This document shows, one piece after another, positions 16,505 through 25,943 of a stretch of 64,000 nt of DNA. This DNA comes from Prolixibacteraceae bacterium (GTDB taxonomy: Bacteria > Bacteroidota > Bacteroidia > Bacteroidales > Prolixibacteraceae). The translations under genes and the position numbers were made by a program. The stretch covers positions 275,318-339,317 of the forward strand of contig JAQUIJ010000006.1 of the NCBI GenBank assembly GCA_028683385.1, written 5' to 3'. The notes under the pieces are model-generated. The model was given only the letters and a program-made list of their open reading frames with translations. It did not search any database and was not told the origin of the DNA. Positions within the stretch are counted from its first letter, which is position 1. Every line of letters starts with the position of its first letter.

Positions 16505-17309
16505 GCTGTTTTCATACGACTTTTTTGTGAATGCCTTTATGGCATCGCTGTTAGCAGCAATCTCATGCGGAATTGTGGGCACTTACATTGTTTCGCGACG
16601 AATCGTTTTCATTAGTGGAGGGATTACTCATGCCTCTTTTGGTGGAATCGGGATGGGTTATTATTTGGGCATTAATCCGCTTTTTGGAGCAGGCATTTTT
16701 GCGATCTTATCTGGAATGGGGATTCAGCTTTTCAGCAGCAAAGGGAAAGTTCGCGAAGATTCGTCGATCGCCATCTGGTGGTCGCTCGGAATGGCCATCG
16801 GAATCATTTTTGTGTACATGACTCCGGGATACGCGCCCAATCTGATGAGCTATCTGTTTGGAAGTATCCTGACCGTTTCGACCAGCGAAATCGGACTGAT
16901 GCTGGCGCTCTCAATTATTATCATTCTGTTTTTCACTTTGTTCTACCGTACCATTCTGTACATTTCGTTCGACGAAGATTTTGCCCGCACTTCCAATCTG
17001 CCCGTAAATTTGTTCAATTATTTGCTGATGGTTCTGATTTCGCTCACCATCGTATTGAATATCCGCGTTGTGGGCATAATTTTGATTTTATCACTACTTA
17101 CCATTCCGCAGGCAACTGCGAATGTACTGACCCGCGAATTTGGCCGGATGATGTTTTATTCTGTGGGATTTGCTTTTCTGGCATCGTTTATTGGATTGCT
17201 TGTTTCATATTTTGCCGATATTCCTTCCGGAGCAACCATTATTTTCACGCAGGTAATCCTGTTTGGATTGGTAAAACTGATCAAAACGATTAGTTCTTCC
17301 CGAAAATAA
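16488..17309 (+). CDS. znuB: Zinc ABC transporter permease
   Basis: 273 residues with about eight membrane segments, family ABC-3. Recognisable stretches are SCGIVGTYIVSRRIVFISGGITHASFGGIGMG near the N-terminus and VGIILILSLLTIPQATANVL near 205. It starts inside the histidine-coding tail of znuC (17-base overlap) and is followed nine bases later by a small cysteine-rich gene in the same operon. Confidence 0.93.
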   Translation: MNTIIELFSYDFFVNAFMASLLAAISCGIVGTYIVSRRIVFISGGITHASFGGIGMGYYLGINPLFGAGIFAILSGMGIQLFSSKGKVREDSSIAIWWSLGMAIGIIFVYMTPGYAPNLMSYLFGSILTVSTSEIGLMLALSIIIILFFTLFYRTILYISFDEDFARTSNLPVNLFNYLLMVLISLTIVLNIRVVGIILILSLLTIPQATANVLTREFGRMMFYSVGFAFLASFIGLLVSYFADIPSGATIIFTQVILFGLVKLIKTISSSRK

Positions 17310-17318
17310 GCGCAGAGC

Positions 17319-17507
17319 ATGGACGACTCAGATTCACTCGTAACCTGCACCCATTGCGGAAAATCGTGGGACAAAACCCTACTTTCCAAATCGTGTAGCA
17401 ACTGTTTTGCCTGCACAGGTTGTGAAGCATATATCTGTCCGGAATGTCGGTATGAAATTGTGATAACGCCGCCCAAGCCCATGAAGCGGACTAAATCTGA
17501 TGAATAG
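17319..17507 (+). CDS. Small eight-cysteine zinc-ribbon-like protein
   Basis: 62 residues, not a family I can name. Cysteines occur as CTHC near residue 10, CSNCFACTGC near 31-40 and CPEC near 46, spaced like two zinc knuckles. There is no signal peptide. It lies nine bases after znuB on the same strand, so it is probably expressed with the zinc importer and may be a zinc-binding accessory or sink. That role is inferred from context only. The spacing and dense cysteines make a chance frame unlikely. Confidence 0.7.
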   Translation: MDDSDSLVTCTHCGKSWDKTLLSKSCSNCFACTGCEAYICPECRYEIVITPPKPMKRTKSDE

Positions 17508-17711
17508 TTCAGACATTTTGGGATCACATTCCTTATAAATTCTATTGTTTGAAAATTAAATCAATACAGAAACATCCTGTATTTTCTACAATTATCTTTA
17601 GGGTCAAAGTGATGTTCGATTGTCTGTGTTGAACGATCAGAAAATCAAATCTGCAAAAACTTGCTGTACTAAATAAATTCAGCAATATTTGAGTACTAAT
17701 AAACCAAACCA

Positions 17712-20342
17712 ATGAACCTAAAATCGATTTATAGCCTTCTCGCGGCATTATTTCTGATGTCAGTTGTCTCTGCAAACAACAATCCGAAAGACAGTTTAAC
17801 AACTACCGATAACAAACCACTCCGGACTTATACCACCATTCGTTTATCGACAGCAAAGCCGGTAATCGATGGAAAACTTGATGACGACTGCTGGAAAACT
17901 GGCGAATGGGCGGGCGATTTTACCCAGTGGATTCCAAAAGAAGGAGCAAAACCAAGTCAGGAAACTCAGTTTAAAATTTTATACGACGACAAAAATCTCT
18001 ACGTTGCCATACGTGCTTTCGACAAGGAACCGAAGAAAATTTCAAGAAAGGGAGGACGAAGGGATTTACTTATTGGCGAACAGGCAGGAGTTAACTTCGA
18101 TAGTTATCATGATCATCGCACCGGTTTTGAGTTTTCGGTAACCGCCGCCGGACAAAAAGTTGACCTGATACTTACCAATCCAATGGAAGCCGATTTTAAT
18201 TGGAATGCCGTTTGGTATGTGAAAACAGGACTGGAGGATTCTGCCTGGGTTGCTGAGTATGAAATTCCACTCAGCCAGTTGCGCTACAGCAAAGACAAGG
18301 AACAGGTTTGGGGCATGCACGTATGGCGCTGGATTGACCGCCTGTCGGAAGAAAGCGACTGGGAGCCACAATCGTCAACCAGTCCCGGAATGTTATACCT
18401 GTTTGGCGAACTTCATGGAATTAAGGATTTGCCGAAATCGCGACGAATCGAAATTATGCCCTACACGCTGGGAAAACTTAAAACTTTTGATAAGGTTCCG
18501 CAAAATCCTTTTGCCAAAAATGGGCATTCGTTTATGGGAAATATTGGACTCGATGCCAAGATTGGGCTATCGAGTAATTTTACCGCTGACTTAACAGTGA
18601 ATCCGGACTTCGGGCAAGTTGAATCAGATCCGTCGGTGATGAACCTCACCGCATTCGAGACTTTATACGAAGAGAAACGCCCCTTCTTTTTGGAAGGAAG
18701 TAACATCTTTAAATTCGAGTTGGGCGACGCAAACCTGTTTTACACGCGCAGAATTGGACACACTCCGGTTTATCATCCGGAGTTGGAAACAAATCAATAC
18801 ATCGATTACCCCGACAATACCTCAATTTTAAGCGCCGTTAAAATAAGCGGGAAAAGCAAGAATGGATTGGCTGTTGGTATTCTTCATAGCCTGACTGCAG
18901 GAGAAAATGCGCAACTATCGACCAACGGAATAAAAAAGGACCTTCGTGTTGAACCACTTACCAGCTATACCGTTGGCCGGGTTCAGCAGGATTTTAATGA
19001 GGGGACTACTGTTCTGGGTGGAATTATTACTTCAACCAACCGCTTTATAAACGATCCTTATCTCGAATTTCAAAACCAAAATGCCTTTACCGGAGGTGTA
19101 GATTTGCTACACCAATGGAATAAAAAAGAGTTTTATCTGGATGCAAAAATCATCGGAAGTACGATTAATGGAAGTGCCGAAGCTATTCGAAATCTTCAAT
19201 TGTCGTCAGCAAGATATTATCAACGGCCTGATGTAAATTACCTACATTACGACCCAACCCGGACTCAATTGTCAGGTCAGGGTGGCCGGGTAAAGATTGG
19301 TAAAGGAAGTAAAGGGTTGTGGCGTTATTCAAGTGAGTTCAACTGGCGCTCACCCGGACTTGATCTGAACGACATTGGGTTTATGCAAATGGCCGATCTG
19401 GTTTCGCAGGAAACCGAAGTGTCGTATTTCGTGAATAAGCCTGTTTCTATTTTCCGAACCTATTCAGTCGCTGTTCATCAAAGCAACAACTGGGATTATG
19501 GTCTGAACTATCTGTATTCTGGCTTATTTCTTACTTCTAAATTCGAATTTCTGAACCAATGGATGGTGTCGCCTTCTGTTCATTTCAGGAATGAAGGATA
19601 CGACAATCGGGTGCTACGCGGCGGAGAAGCCATGCGTCTTCCGGCTCTTTGGGAAGGATCATTGGAATTTCATACCGATATGGCGAAAAAATTCATCATC
19701 AGTTTGAATGCCACCAGGGAGGCTGCACAGAATGAAAATTACCGCAATTCGTTTGTTCAGGCTACAGTAACAACGATCCCCTATAACGTGCTAAAACTCT
19801 CGGCAAGTGTAAATTATTCAGAAAACATGGACAATCTGCAATATGTCGACACAAAGATTCTGGGTACCGATATCAAATACATTCTGGCTCATCTCAATCA
19901 GAAAACATTGGGAGCCACCTTCAGGGTCGATTACAACATTACTCCTGAAATTTCAATTCAGTACTACGGAAGCCCTTTTGCTTCAGTAGGAAAATATTCG
20001 AAACTAAAAGAAGTGACGAATCCGAGAGCAACTTCGTACTCAGATCGGTTTAAATTGCTAGACACACAATTCGTTGACAATACCTATCAAGTTGCCGAAA
20101 CCAACGAGACGCCGGCATATTCAGTTAATAATCCTGATTTCACCTTTAACCAGTTCCGGTCGAACCTGGTATTTCGATGGGAGTATCGCCCCGGCTCGCA
20201 AATATTCTTTGTGTGGGGAAATGAGCGCACTGGCTGGAAAAATGACAGCAACTCGAAAGTAGGAAGAGCGGTAAGCGATTTAAAAGATGTATCGCCAACC
20301 AATATTTTCCTGATCAAACTTAGTTATTGGTTTTCGTTGTAG
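17712..20342 (+). CDS. DUF5916 protein with family 9-like carbohydrate-binding domain
   Basis: 876 residues with a signal peptide (IYSLLAALFLMSVVSA). Residues about 40-240 form a CBM9-like domain (KPVIDGKLDDDCWKTGEW, then FKILYDDKNLYVAIRAFD), followed by the DUF5916 region with the characteristic VNPDFGQVESDPSVMNLTAFET and EEKRPFFLEGSNIF. The C-terminal half is rich in alternating aromatic strands and ends KLSYWFSL, as expected for an outer-membrane beta-barrel. Its function is unknown; export or surface binding of glycans is plausible. It is preceded by a gene-free AT-rich leader of about 200 bases. Confidence 0.85.
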   Translation: MNLKSIYSLLAALFLMSVVSANNNPKDSLTTTDNKPLRTYTTIRLSTAKPVIDGKLDDDCWKTGEWAGDFTQWIPKEGAKPSQETQFKILYDDKNLYVAIRAFDKEPKKISRKGGRRDLLIGEQAGVNFDSYHDHRTGFEFSVTAAGQKVDLILTNPMEADFNWNAVWYVKTGLEDSAWVAEYEIPLSQLRYSKDKEQVWGMHVWRWIDRLSEESDWEPQSSTSPGMLYLFGELHGIKDLPKSRRIEIMPYTLGKLKTFDKVPQNPFAKNGHSFMGNIGLDAKIGLSSNFTADLTVNPDFGQVESDPSVMNLTAFETLYEEKRPFFLEGSNIFKFELGDANLFYTRRIGHTPVYHPELETNQYIDYPDNTSILSAVKISGKSKNGLAVGILHSLTAGENAQLSTNGIKKDLRVEPLTSYTVGRVQQDFNEGTTVLGGIITSTNRFINDPYLEFQNQNAFTGGVDLLHQWNKKEFYLDAKIIGSTINGSAEAIRNLQLSSARYYQRPDVNYLHYDPTRTQLSGQGGRVKIGKGSKGLWRYSSEFNWRSPGLDLNDIGFMQMADLVSQETEVSYFVNKPVSIFRTYSVAVHQSNNWDYGLNYLYSGLFLTSKFEFLNQWMVSPSVHFRNEGYDNRVLRGGEAMRLPALWEGSLEFHTDMAKKFIISLNATREAAQNENYRNSFVQATVTTIPYNVLKLSASVNYSENMDNLQYVDTKILGTDIKYILAHLNQKTLGATFRVDYNITPEISIQYYGSPFASVGKYSKLKEVTNPRATSYSDRFKLLDTQFVDNTYQVAETNETPAYSVNNPDFTFNQFRSNLVFRWEYRPGSQIFFVWGNERTGWKNDSNSKVGRAVSDLKDVSPTNIFLIKLSYWFSL

Positions 20343-20453
20343 AATCTAATTTTTATCATAAGCGAAATCAGCCTGATTCTAATAGTTTTATGGCTTTGTA
20401 AATAGAATTAACGTCAGAATTTTGTTACTTTGTCGTCAAATTTCAGGAAACAA

Positions 20454-21221
20454 ATGACATCGCTGATTTTAATGGAAACAAAAGAAGAAACTTGCAAATA
20501 TCTTGATCATATTTCGTTGGACTGTGTGGTGTTTGGCTTCCATTCAAATCAATTAAAGGTGCTTGTACTGCATATGAAAACTACCGGAGAATGGGTGTTA
20601 CCTGGCGGTTTTGTGTATGAAGACGAATCAATTGAAGTCGCTGCAAATCGGGTATTAAAAGTACGCACCGGCTTGGATGAAATCTTTTTACGACAATTTA
20701 ATGTTTTTAGCGATCCTCATCGGTCCAGACGAAATCCGGCTGTTTCTGATTTGATTTTATCTGGACAAACTTATCCGGACGCATCGTGGTTCGATAAGCG
20801 TTTTATTTCCGTAGGTTTTTATGCTTTGGTCGAGTTTTCGCAGGTACAGCCTCAGCCCGATGAGCTTTCTGACATTTGCGAATGGGTCAATCTGGATAAA
20901 ATCGGTAAATTAATTTTAGATCACAACTTGATTCTGAATAAAGCATTGGAAACTTTACGTTTGCAACTAACATTTCAACCCATTGGCTACAATTTACTTC
21001 CCGAAAAATTCACCATGTCGGAACTCCGGAAACTGTATGAAACCATTTTGGGGAAAGAGCTTGACCGACGCAATTTTCAACGCAAGATACTGGCCTACGA
21101 CATTTTGATTCGGTTGGACGAAGTCCGGCAGGGAGTGGCACACAAAGCTCCGGGGCTGTATAAATTTAATCTGGATAACTACCAAAAAGCTCTTGAAGAA
21201 GGACTTAGTGGCCGATGGTAA
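20454..21221 (+). CDS. NUDIX-domain transcriptional regulator (NrtR-like)
   Basis: 255 residues from ATG 20454 (ATG 20472 is also possible). An N-terminal NUDIX fold (EWVLPGGFVYEDESIEVAANRVLKVRTGL) lacks the full hydrolase motif REUXEE, as in NrtR regulators, where it senses a nucleotide-sugar or ADP-ribose type ligand. The C-terminal part (YNLLPEKFTMSELRKLYETILGKELDRRNFQRKI) is the NrtR winged helix. In Bacteroidota such proteins control sugar genes (for example AraR). Its targets here are unknown; the DUF5916 gene next door is a candidate. Confidence 0.85.
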   Translation: MTSLILMETKEETCKYLDHISLDCVVFGFHSNQLKVLVLHMKTTGEWVLPGGFVYEDESIEVAANRVLKVRTGLDEIFLRQFNVFSDPHRSRRNPAVSDLILSGQTYPDASWFDKRFISVGFYALVEFSQVQPQPDELSDICEWVNLDKIGKLILDHNLILNKALETLRLQLTFQPIGYNLLPEKFTMSELRKLYETILGKELDRRNFQRKILAYDILIRLDEVRQGVAHKAPGLYKFNLDNYQKALEEGLSGRW

Positions 21222-21309
21222 ATTTCAGTTTTGTCATCAACTAATCTGTTTCCCTTTTGACATCCACCGGATTTTTCCTCACCTTTGCTGACCTTTAAAA
21301 CGATACAAC

Positions 21310-21618
21310 ATGTTTCAGGTTATTTGGGAATTGAAAGTAAAATTTAAGGAGCGCGAAAAATTTGAAAAGTTTTACGATCCGAAAGGCGAATGGGTGAAAT
21401 TTTTTGGTAAGTCGCCCGAATATGAAGGGACTGACGTTCTTGAAAGTGGCGAAGGTGACGGAATTTTTCTGGTGATTGACCAATGGTCGTCGGAAGAAGC
21501 TTATAACGAGTTTGTGAAGAGCCGGAAAGCTGACTATGATCTTCTGGAAGAAAAAGCAAAAGCCGCCAGCCGCACCAAAAAGCACATCTGGATTAATCTG
21601 AATCCGGAGGAAGAATAA
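21310..21618 (+). CDS. Antibiotic-biosynthesis-monooxygenase-like (dimeric alpha-beta barrel) protein
   Basis: 102 residues beginning MFQVIWELKVKFKEREKFEKFY and containing GIFLVIDQWSSEEAYNEFV, the strand-helix pattern of the ABM/dimeric alpha-beta barrel superfamily. Catalytic residues cannot be assigned, and a monooxygenase reaction is not established. It is soluble and cytosolic, and its gene stands alone between the regulator and the HAD phosphatase. The C-terminus is acidic (NPEEE). Confidence 0.7.
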   Translation: MFQVIWELKVKFKEREKFEKFYDPKGEWVKFFGKSPEYEGTDVLESGEGDGIFLVIDQWSSEEAYNEFVKSRKADYDLLEEKAKAASRTKKHIWINLNPEEE

Positions 21619-21683
21619 TTCCAATTTCAAATAAATGAACGTAGAGGCGCAAGGCATTGCGTCTCGGCCTAATGATATATTTT

Positions 21684-22337
21684 ATGCCCCAATTTACCCA
21701 TATTCTTTTCGATCTTGATGGAACCCTGACCAACCCTCGTTTGGGAATTGGTAATTCGTTAAAATATGCCCTTCGGCAAATGCAAATTGATGGTTACAGC
21801 GACGAAATTCTCGAACGTTTTGTTGGTCCGCCACTTCAGGATAACTTTAAAAACCTGTTTGGAATGAACGAACGAAACACGAATCTGGCTGTTGAGCATT
21901 TCAGGACTTATTTTGGCGAAAAGGGACTGTTCGAAAATGAGCCCTATCAGGGAATTAGCGAATTGCTGGAAGAACTTCATCTTTCAGGGAAACGCGTTTA
22001 TGTGGTTACCTCGAAATTGGAGAAATATGCTAAGATGATTATGCGGCACTTTGAATTCGATCGTTATCTTGATGATTTACAAGGCGCTGAGGCTACCGGG
22101 AAACACTCAGGAAAAGGTCAGTTGATTGAACAGTTGATGGAGAGAAACCGTATTCCGGCGTCTGCTTCAGTTGTCATGGTAGGTGATACTCATTACGACC
22201 TGATTGGCGCCAAAGAGAATGAAATTTCGTGCATTGCAGTAGGATACGGATTTGGGACAGCAGAATCATTGAGCAATTGTAATCCCGATTTCACGGTAGA
22301 TTCGGTAGAAGAATTAGCCGAGTTACTGCTGGGATAG
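21684..22337 (+). CDS. HAD family phosphatase (phosphoglycolate phosphatase-like)
   Basis: 217 residues from ATG 21684; ATG 21672 is an alternative. HAD motif I is FDLDGTLTNPRLG near residue 8, motif II YVVTSK near 108, and motif IV VGDTHYDLIGAKEN near 175. A helical C1 cap (residues 18-85) places it with Gph/PpaX-type phosphatases. The specific phosphate ester is not predictable. Confidence 0.88.
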   Translation: MPQFTHILFDLDGTLTNPRLGIGNSLKYALRQMQIDGYSDEILERFVGPPLQDNFKNLFGMNERNTNLAVEHFRTYFGEKGLFENEPYQGISELLEELHLSGKRVYVVTSKLEKYAKMIMRHFEFDRYLDDLQGAEATGKHSGKGQLIEQLMERNRIPASASVVMVGDTHYDLIGAKENEISCIAVGYGFGTAESLSNCNPDFTVDSVEELAELLLG

Positions 22338-22339
22338 TA

Positions 22340-22500
22340 TCCAGTGTTCAGTCTCAGTGCTCAATCTCACTTTTTAGATATGCGATGCTCTGCGACTGAT
22401 CGTTTTTTTTCTGACCACTGTTTCACCCAACTCGTATCCCGTAACTCGAAACATCTTTTTCTGTTAACTGCGACTGAAAACTGATCACTTTTTTTCATTA
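22340..22500. repeat. Intergenic low-complexity words shared with other gaps
   Basis: This spacer contains loose repeats of the kind CAGTGTTCAGTCTCAGTGCTC, plus CTCGTATCCCGTAACTCGAAACA. The word CGTAACTCGAAAC recurs at about 40044-40057, upstream of another gene. No gene is visible. Confidence 0.4.
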
Positions 22501-22535
22501 TCTTGAATGCCTGTTGCTCAACTCAATTCTCAGGT

Positions 22536-23495
22536 ATGGAAAACCCGTTGACGAAAAAGTGGTTTGTTATTCTGAATCCTCATGCCGGCTCAGGACGAGG
22601 TAAAAAAGATCAGGCAGAAATCCTCAAGAGACTTACCAAAGCTGACTTCCAATATGAACTGGCCGTTTCAGAATTCCCGAAACACATCATTCAATTGACT
22701 ATTGACGCTATTGAAAAAGGTTATAGAAACCTGATTGTTGCCGGTGGCGATGGTTCACTAAACGAAGCGGTGAATGGTATCTTTTCGCAAACTTTCTGTT
22801 TGCCGGAGGAAATCACGGTTGGAATGATTCCGGTTGGAACGGGAAATGACTGGATAAAAACCTTCGGAATTCCGAATTACTACAAAGAAGCGGTGAAAAT
22901 CCTCAAACAAGGAGAGATCATGCGACAGGATATTGGTCGAATCACTTTTTCTGAATATGATTCGACAAAAACCTGGTATTTCGCCAACATGGCCGGTTTC
23001 GGATTTGATGCGATGGTCGCGACAAAAACGAACCAGTTAAAAAGCAAGGGACGAAATGGAATTTCACTTTATCTGCAAGCACTTGGTTCAAGTCTTTTCA
23101 ACTATCGAACCACCAAAACGCAAGTCGTAATTGATGGCCAGAAGATTGATGAATTGATTTTTTCGGTCAGTATTGGAATTGGGAAATACAATGGAGGTGG
23201 AATGATGCAGGCTCCAGGAGCGATACCCGATAATGGACTTTTTCAGATAACCATCATCCGAAAAATCGGACTGTTTGGAATTTTGCGAAATCTGTCCGGA
23301 TTGTATTCCGGAAAATATGTAAATGACTATCGGGTTTCAACCTTTCAGGCTAGAAATATTTCAATCAGCTCCGCTCATAACATTGCCGGAGAAGCTGATG
23401 GTGAGACTTTAGGCGATAATAAATTCGAGATTGATATATTTTCTCAGAAATTAGCCGTAATTTATAATCCTGAGAAATATCTAAAGGAAAACTAA
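22536..23495 (+). CDS. Diacylglycerol kinase family lipid kinase
   Basis: 319 residues from ATG 22536. The DAGK catalytic domain shows ILNPHAGSGRGKKD near residue 10, the nucleotide motif VAGGDGSLNEAVNG near 68 and GTGNDWIKTFGIP near 100, with a C-terminal beta domain ending in the GEADGE motif (IAGEADGETLG). Homologues include YegS and DgkB. It phosphorylates a lipid alcohol at the inner membrane; the exact substrate is unknown. An in-frame TTG at 22503 was not used. Confidence 0.9.
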   Translation: MENPLTKKWFVILNPHAGSGRGKKDQAEILKRLTKADFQYELAVSEFPKHIIQLTIDAIEKGYRNLIVAGGDGSLNEAVNGIFSQTFCLPEEITVGMIPVGTGNDWIKTFGIPNYYKEAVKILKQGEIMRQDIGRITFSEYDSTKTWYFANMAGFGFDAMVATKTNQLKSKGRNGISLYLQALGSSLFNYRTTKTQVVIDGQKIDELIFSVSIGIGKYNGGGMMQAPGAIPDNGLFQITIIRKIGLFGILRNLSGLYSGKYVNDYRVSTFQARNISISSAHNIAGEADGETLGDNKFEIDIFSQKLAVIYNPEKYLKEN

Positions 23496-23555
23496 ATTTT
23501 TCTGAACATTATGGCATGTTAAATAGTTCTATTTTAAAAACTTAATCTTTAGTCT

Positions 23556-23984
23556 ATGAGTCTCGTTAAAGAATTTAAAGAGTTTGCCATGCGCGGTAAC
23601 GTCGTCGATTTGGCAGTGGGTATCATTATTGGTGGTGCATTCGGGAAAATAGTCAGTTCGGTAGTTGCCGATGTACTTATGCCACCAATTGGACTACTTC
23701 TGGGAGGTGTAAAATTTACTGACCTTAAAATTTTCCTGACCGATCCGGTTGTTGATGCTGCCGGAGTAATTACCAAACAGGCTGTTTCAATCAACTATGG
23801 TAATTTTGTGCAAGCATTGGTCGATTTTCTGATTATTGCTTTTGCTATTTTTATGATGATAAAAGGCATGAACAGCATGAAGAAAAAGGAAGTGGCTCAA
23901 CCTGTTGAAGCTCCACCACCACCACCGCCATCCAAAGAAGAAATTTTACTTGCTGAAATCAGAGACATTCTGAAGAACAAATAA
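23556..23984 (+). CDS. mscL: Large-conductance mechanosensitive channel
   Basis: 142 residues. MscL opens under membrane tension to release solutes on osmotic downshift. The family N-terminus [31 protein letters not shown] contains helix S1 and TM1; TM2 is [17 protein letters not shown] near 88-104. A proline run ([12 protein letters not shown]) links to the C-terminal helix [11 protein letters not shown]. It is monocistronic, with a terminator downstream. Confidence 0.97.
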   Translation: MSLVKEFKEFAMRGNVVDLAVGIIIGGAFGKIVSSVVADVLMPPIGLLLGGVKFTDLKIFLTDPVVDAAGVITKQAVSINYGNFVQALVDFLIIAFAIFMMIKGMNSMKKKEVAQPVEAPPPPPPSKEEILLAEIRDILKNK

Positions 23985-24001
23985 GATTTATGACCTGATA
24001 T

Positions 24002-24044
24002 AAAAGCAACGACGATCTGGAAGCGGGTCGTCGTTGCTTTTTCT
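24002..24044 (+). terminator. Terminator after mscL
   Basis: A perfect 14-base stem, AAAAGCAACGACGA at 24002-24015 against TCGTCGTTGCTTTT at 24028-24041, runs into a T-run. The A-rich left arm also allows function on the minus strand. Confidence 0.9.
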
Positions 24045-24120
24045 AAAAAGGTGCTGAATAGTTTGTTGGCCAATGCTTTTTTTACGACTTTTGGTTATCC
24101 TGAATTTAAATAACACCCTG

Positions 24121-25026
24121 ATGATTTATCCTGAATACCTTCAAAAAGGCGACCGAATACGGATTGTTGCCCCAGCCGGCAAAGTTTCGAAAGACAAGTT
24201 ACTTCCTGGCATTGAACTTTTGCAGGATATGGGCTATGAGGTGATTGTCGGCAAACATGTTTTTGATCGGCATTTTCAATATGCCGGAACTGATGAGCAA
24301 CGTGCAAGCGATTTTCAGGAAGCAATAAATGACACTCAAACCAAGGCGATTATTTGTGCACGTGGAGGTTACGGCTCGGTTCGGATCATCGAAAAACTCG
24401 ATTTTTTATACTTTCTGAAAAGCCCCAAATGGCTGGTTGGATTCAGCGATATTACGGTGTTTCATTCCGTTCTGAATAAACTTGGGTTGGCCAGCATTCA
24501 TGGCGCAATGCCAGCCTTTTTTCTTGAAAATAAGAAACCTACGAAAAGCTTTCATAGCTTAATGGAAGTGCTTACTTCCGGAAATTCTGAGTTGAAATTT
24601 GAGTCTCATTCGCTGAATTTGAAAGGTAGTTGTTCAGGAGAACTGGTGGGAGGAAACCTGTCGTTGCTTTACAGCCTTCAGGGAACGCCGTGGCAGTTGG
24701 ATACCAAAGGCAAAATTTTTCTGATCGAAGATTTGTCGGAATACCTGTATCATCTTGACCGGATGATGCAGAATTTCAAGCTGTCGGGCCAGTTAACTGA
24801 TTTGGCCGGACTGGTAGTAGGTGGTTTTACCGAAATGCAGGACAACGAAAGCCCGTATGGGAAATCGGCATACGAAATTATTTACGAAGCAATTGAAGGT
24901 TGTCATTTCCCGGTTTGTTTTGATATCCCGTCGGGACATATTCCCAAAAACCTGTCCTTGATGTTGGGTGCCAATTATCAGTTGCAGGTGGCAGAAACCT
25001 GCTCATTAAAACGTATTCAGAAATGA
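24121..25026 (+). CDS. ldcA: LD-carboxypeptidase (peptidase S66)
   Basis: 301 residues from ATG 24121 (MIYPEYLQKGDRIRIVAPAG). S66 enzymes remove the terminal D-alanine from muropeptide tetrapeptides in peptidoglycan recycling. The catalytic Ser lies in ARGGYGSVRI near residue 82, the Glu in FLIEDLSEYLYHLDRM near 205, and the His in SGHIPKNLSL near 278. No signal peptide is present, fitting the cytosolic enzyme. It overlaps the yraN gene by four bases. Confidence 0.92.
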   Translation: MIYPEYLQKGDRIRIVAPAGKVSKDKLLPGIELLQDMGYEVIVGKHVFDRHFQYAGTDEQRASDFQEAINDTQTKAIICARGGYGSVRIIEKLDFLYFLKSPKWLVGFSDITVFHSVLNKLGLASIHGAMPAFFLENKKPTKSFHSLMEVLTSGNSELKFESHSLNLKGSCSGELVGGNLSLLYSLQGTPWQLDTKGKIFLIEDLSEYLYHLDRMMQNFKLSGQLTDLAGLVVGGFTEMQDNESPYGKSAYEIIYEAIEGCHFPVCFDIPSGHIPKNLSLMLGANYQLQVAETCSLKRIQK

Positions 25027-25388
25027 ACAAAGGGCACGAACTTGGCCGAAAAGGGGAGGAACTGGCCGTTGCACATTTGCGGTCGCTCGGATACGAAATA
25101 CTGGAAGTAAACTGGTTTTCGCATCATCTTGAAATTGACATCATCGCAAAAGACGGCAATGAATTGGTTATTGTGGAAGTGAAAGCCAGGGGAACTGATT
25201 CGTACGAGCATCCGTCAGAGGCAGTTTCGAATAAGAAAATTCGTTTTCTGGTGAATGCTGCTGAAGCCTATATTCAGGAAAAAGATATTAACCTGGATAC
25301 CCGATTTGATGTAATTTCGATTATTTTTTACGGCAAAGGTTTCGAAATTGAGCACTTTAAAGATGCTTTTTATCCGCCAATCGGGTAA
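25023..25388 (+). CDS. YraN/UPF0102 family nuclease-fold protein
   Basis: 121 residues with the restriction-endonuclease-like core of UPF0102: GRKGEELAVAHLRSLGYEIL, LEIDIIAKDGNELVIVEVKAR. The acidic residues E-I-D and E-V-K resemble a PD-(D/E)xK site. Its cellular function is undetermined. The start codon overlaps the ldcA stop (ATGA). Its stop directly abuts that of the convergent response regulator. Confidence 0.9.
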   Translation: MNKGHELGRKGEELAVAHLRSLGYEILEVNWFSHHLEIDIIAKDGNELVIVEVKARGTDSYEHPSEAVSNKKIRFLVNAAEAYIQEKDINLDTRFDVISIIFYGKGFEIEHFKDAFYPPIG

Positions 25389-25769
25389 CTAATAAATGAG
25401 GTGCCGGTGGAGAATTGCAAGTAAGGTTTCTACTTTTATCGGCTTGGTTATAAAATCATCGCAACCACTTTCGAGAGCTTCATCCTTTGTTGATTGCATT
25501 GCATAAGCCGATTGGATAATGACAGGCATTTCAGGAATTAATTCTTTAATTTTAGCCGTTGCTTCAAGTCCATCCATGAGAGGTAACCTGATATCCATAA
25601 TGACTGCATCAATTTCAGTATTGTCTTTAATCATCTCCACGGCCTCAACTCCATTTTTTACAAAGAAAAGGTTCGCTTTTGTTTTCTTTAGTGCTTTTTC
25701 AAACAGAAAACGACTAACGGCCTCGTCTTCAGCAATTAATATAGTTTTGCCGATAAAGTTGTATTCCAT
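25389..25769 (-). CDS. Single-domain response regulator
   Basis: 126 residues, a receiver domain with no output domain. The acidic pocket is EDE at residues 14-16, the phospho-acceptor is Asp59 in VIMDIRLP, the switch residue Ser87 and the conserved Lys109 in FITKPI. Such CheY-like proteins signal by protein contact, often in hybrid-kinase phosphorelays. No kinase gene is nearby, so its partner is encoded elsewhere. It is tail-to-tail with yraN with no spacer. Confidence 0.92.
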   Translation of the reverse strand: MEYNFIGKTILIAEDEAVSRFLFEKALKKTKANLFFVKNGVEAVEMIKDNTEIDAVIMDIRLPLMDGLEATAKIKELIPEMPVIIQSAYAMQSTKDEALESGCDDFITKPIKVETLLAILHRHLIY

Positions 25770-25869
25770 AATGAGTTAATCTAAAGTGGAAAAGTAATCA
25801 CAAAAATATTAAAAATTGAGTTAACAATTTACTTTTTTTAAAACATTAGGCATAATATTCCTAAATGTC

Positions 25870-25913
25870 AAAAAAATCCCGGTAACGCTTTCGAATTTCA
25901 AGCGCTACCGGGA
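25870..25913 (-). terminator. Terminator of the beta-mannosidase gene
   Basis: TCCCGGTAACGCTT and AAGCGCTACCGGGA form a 14-base stem with one mismatch. On the minus strand it is followed by a U-run (plus-strand A-run at about 25870-25876). It lies downstream of the 25944 stop. Confidence 0.8.
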
Positions 25914-25943
25914 GGAATAAAATCGGGAAAATTATAACTTCAA

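Noticed and set aside
16778..17293. Open frame in a second plus-strand register within znuB
   Set aside because: The permease reading frame gives an obvious membrane protein; the overlapping frame encodes a His/Arg-rich sequence without features.
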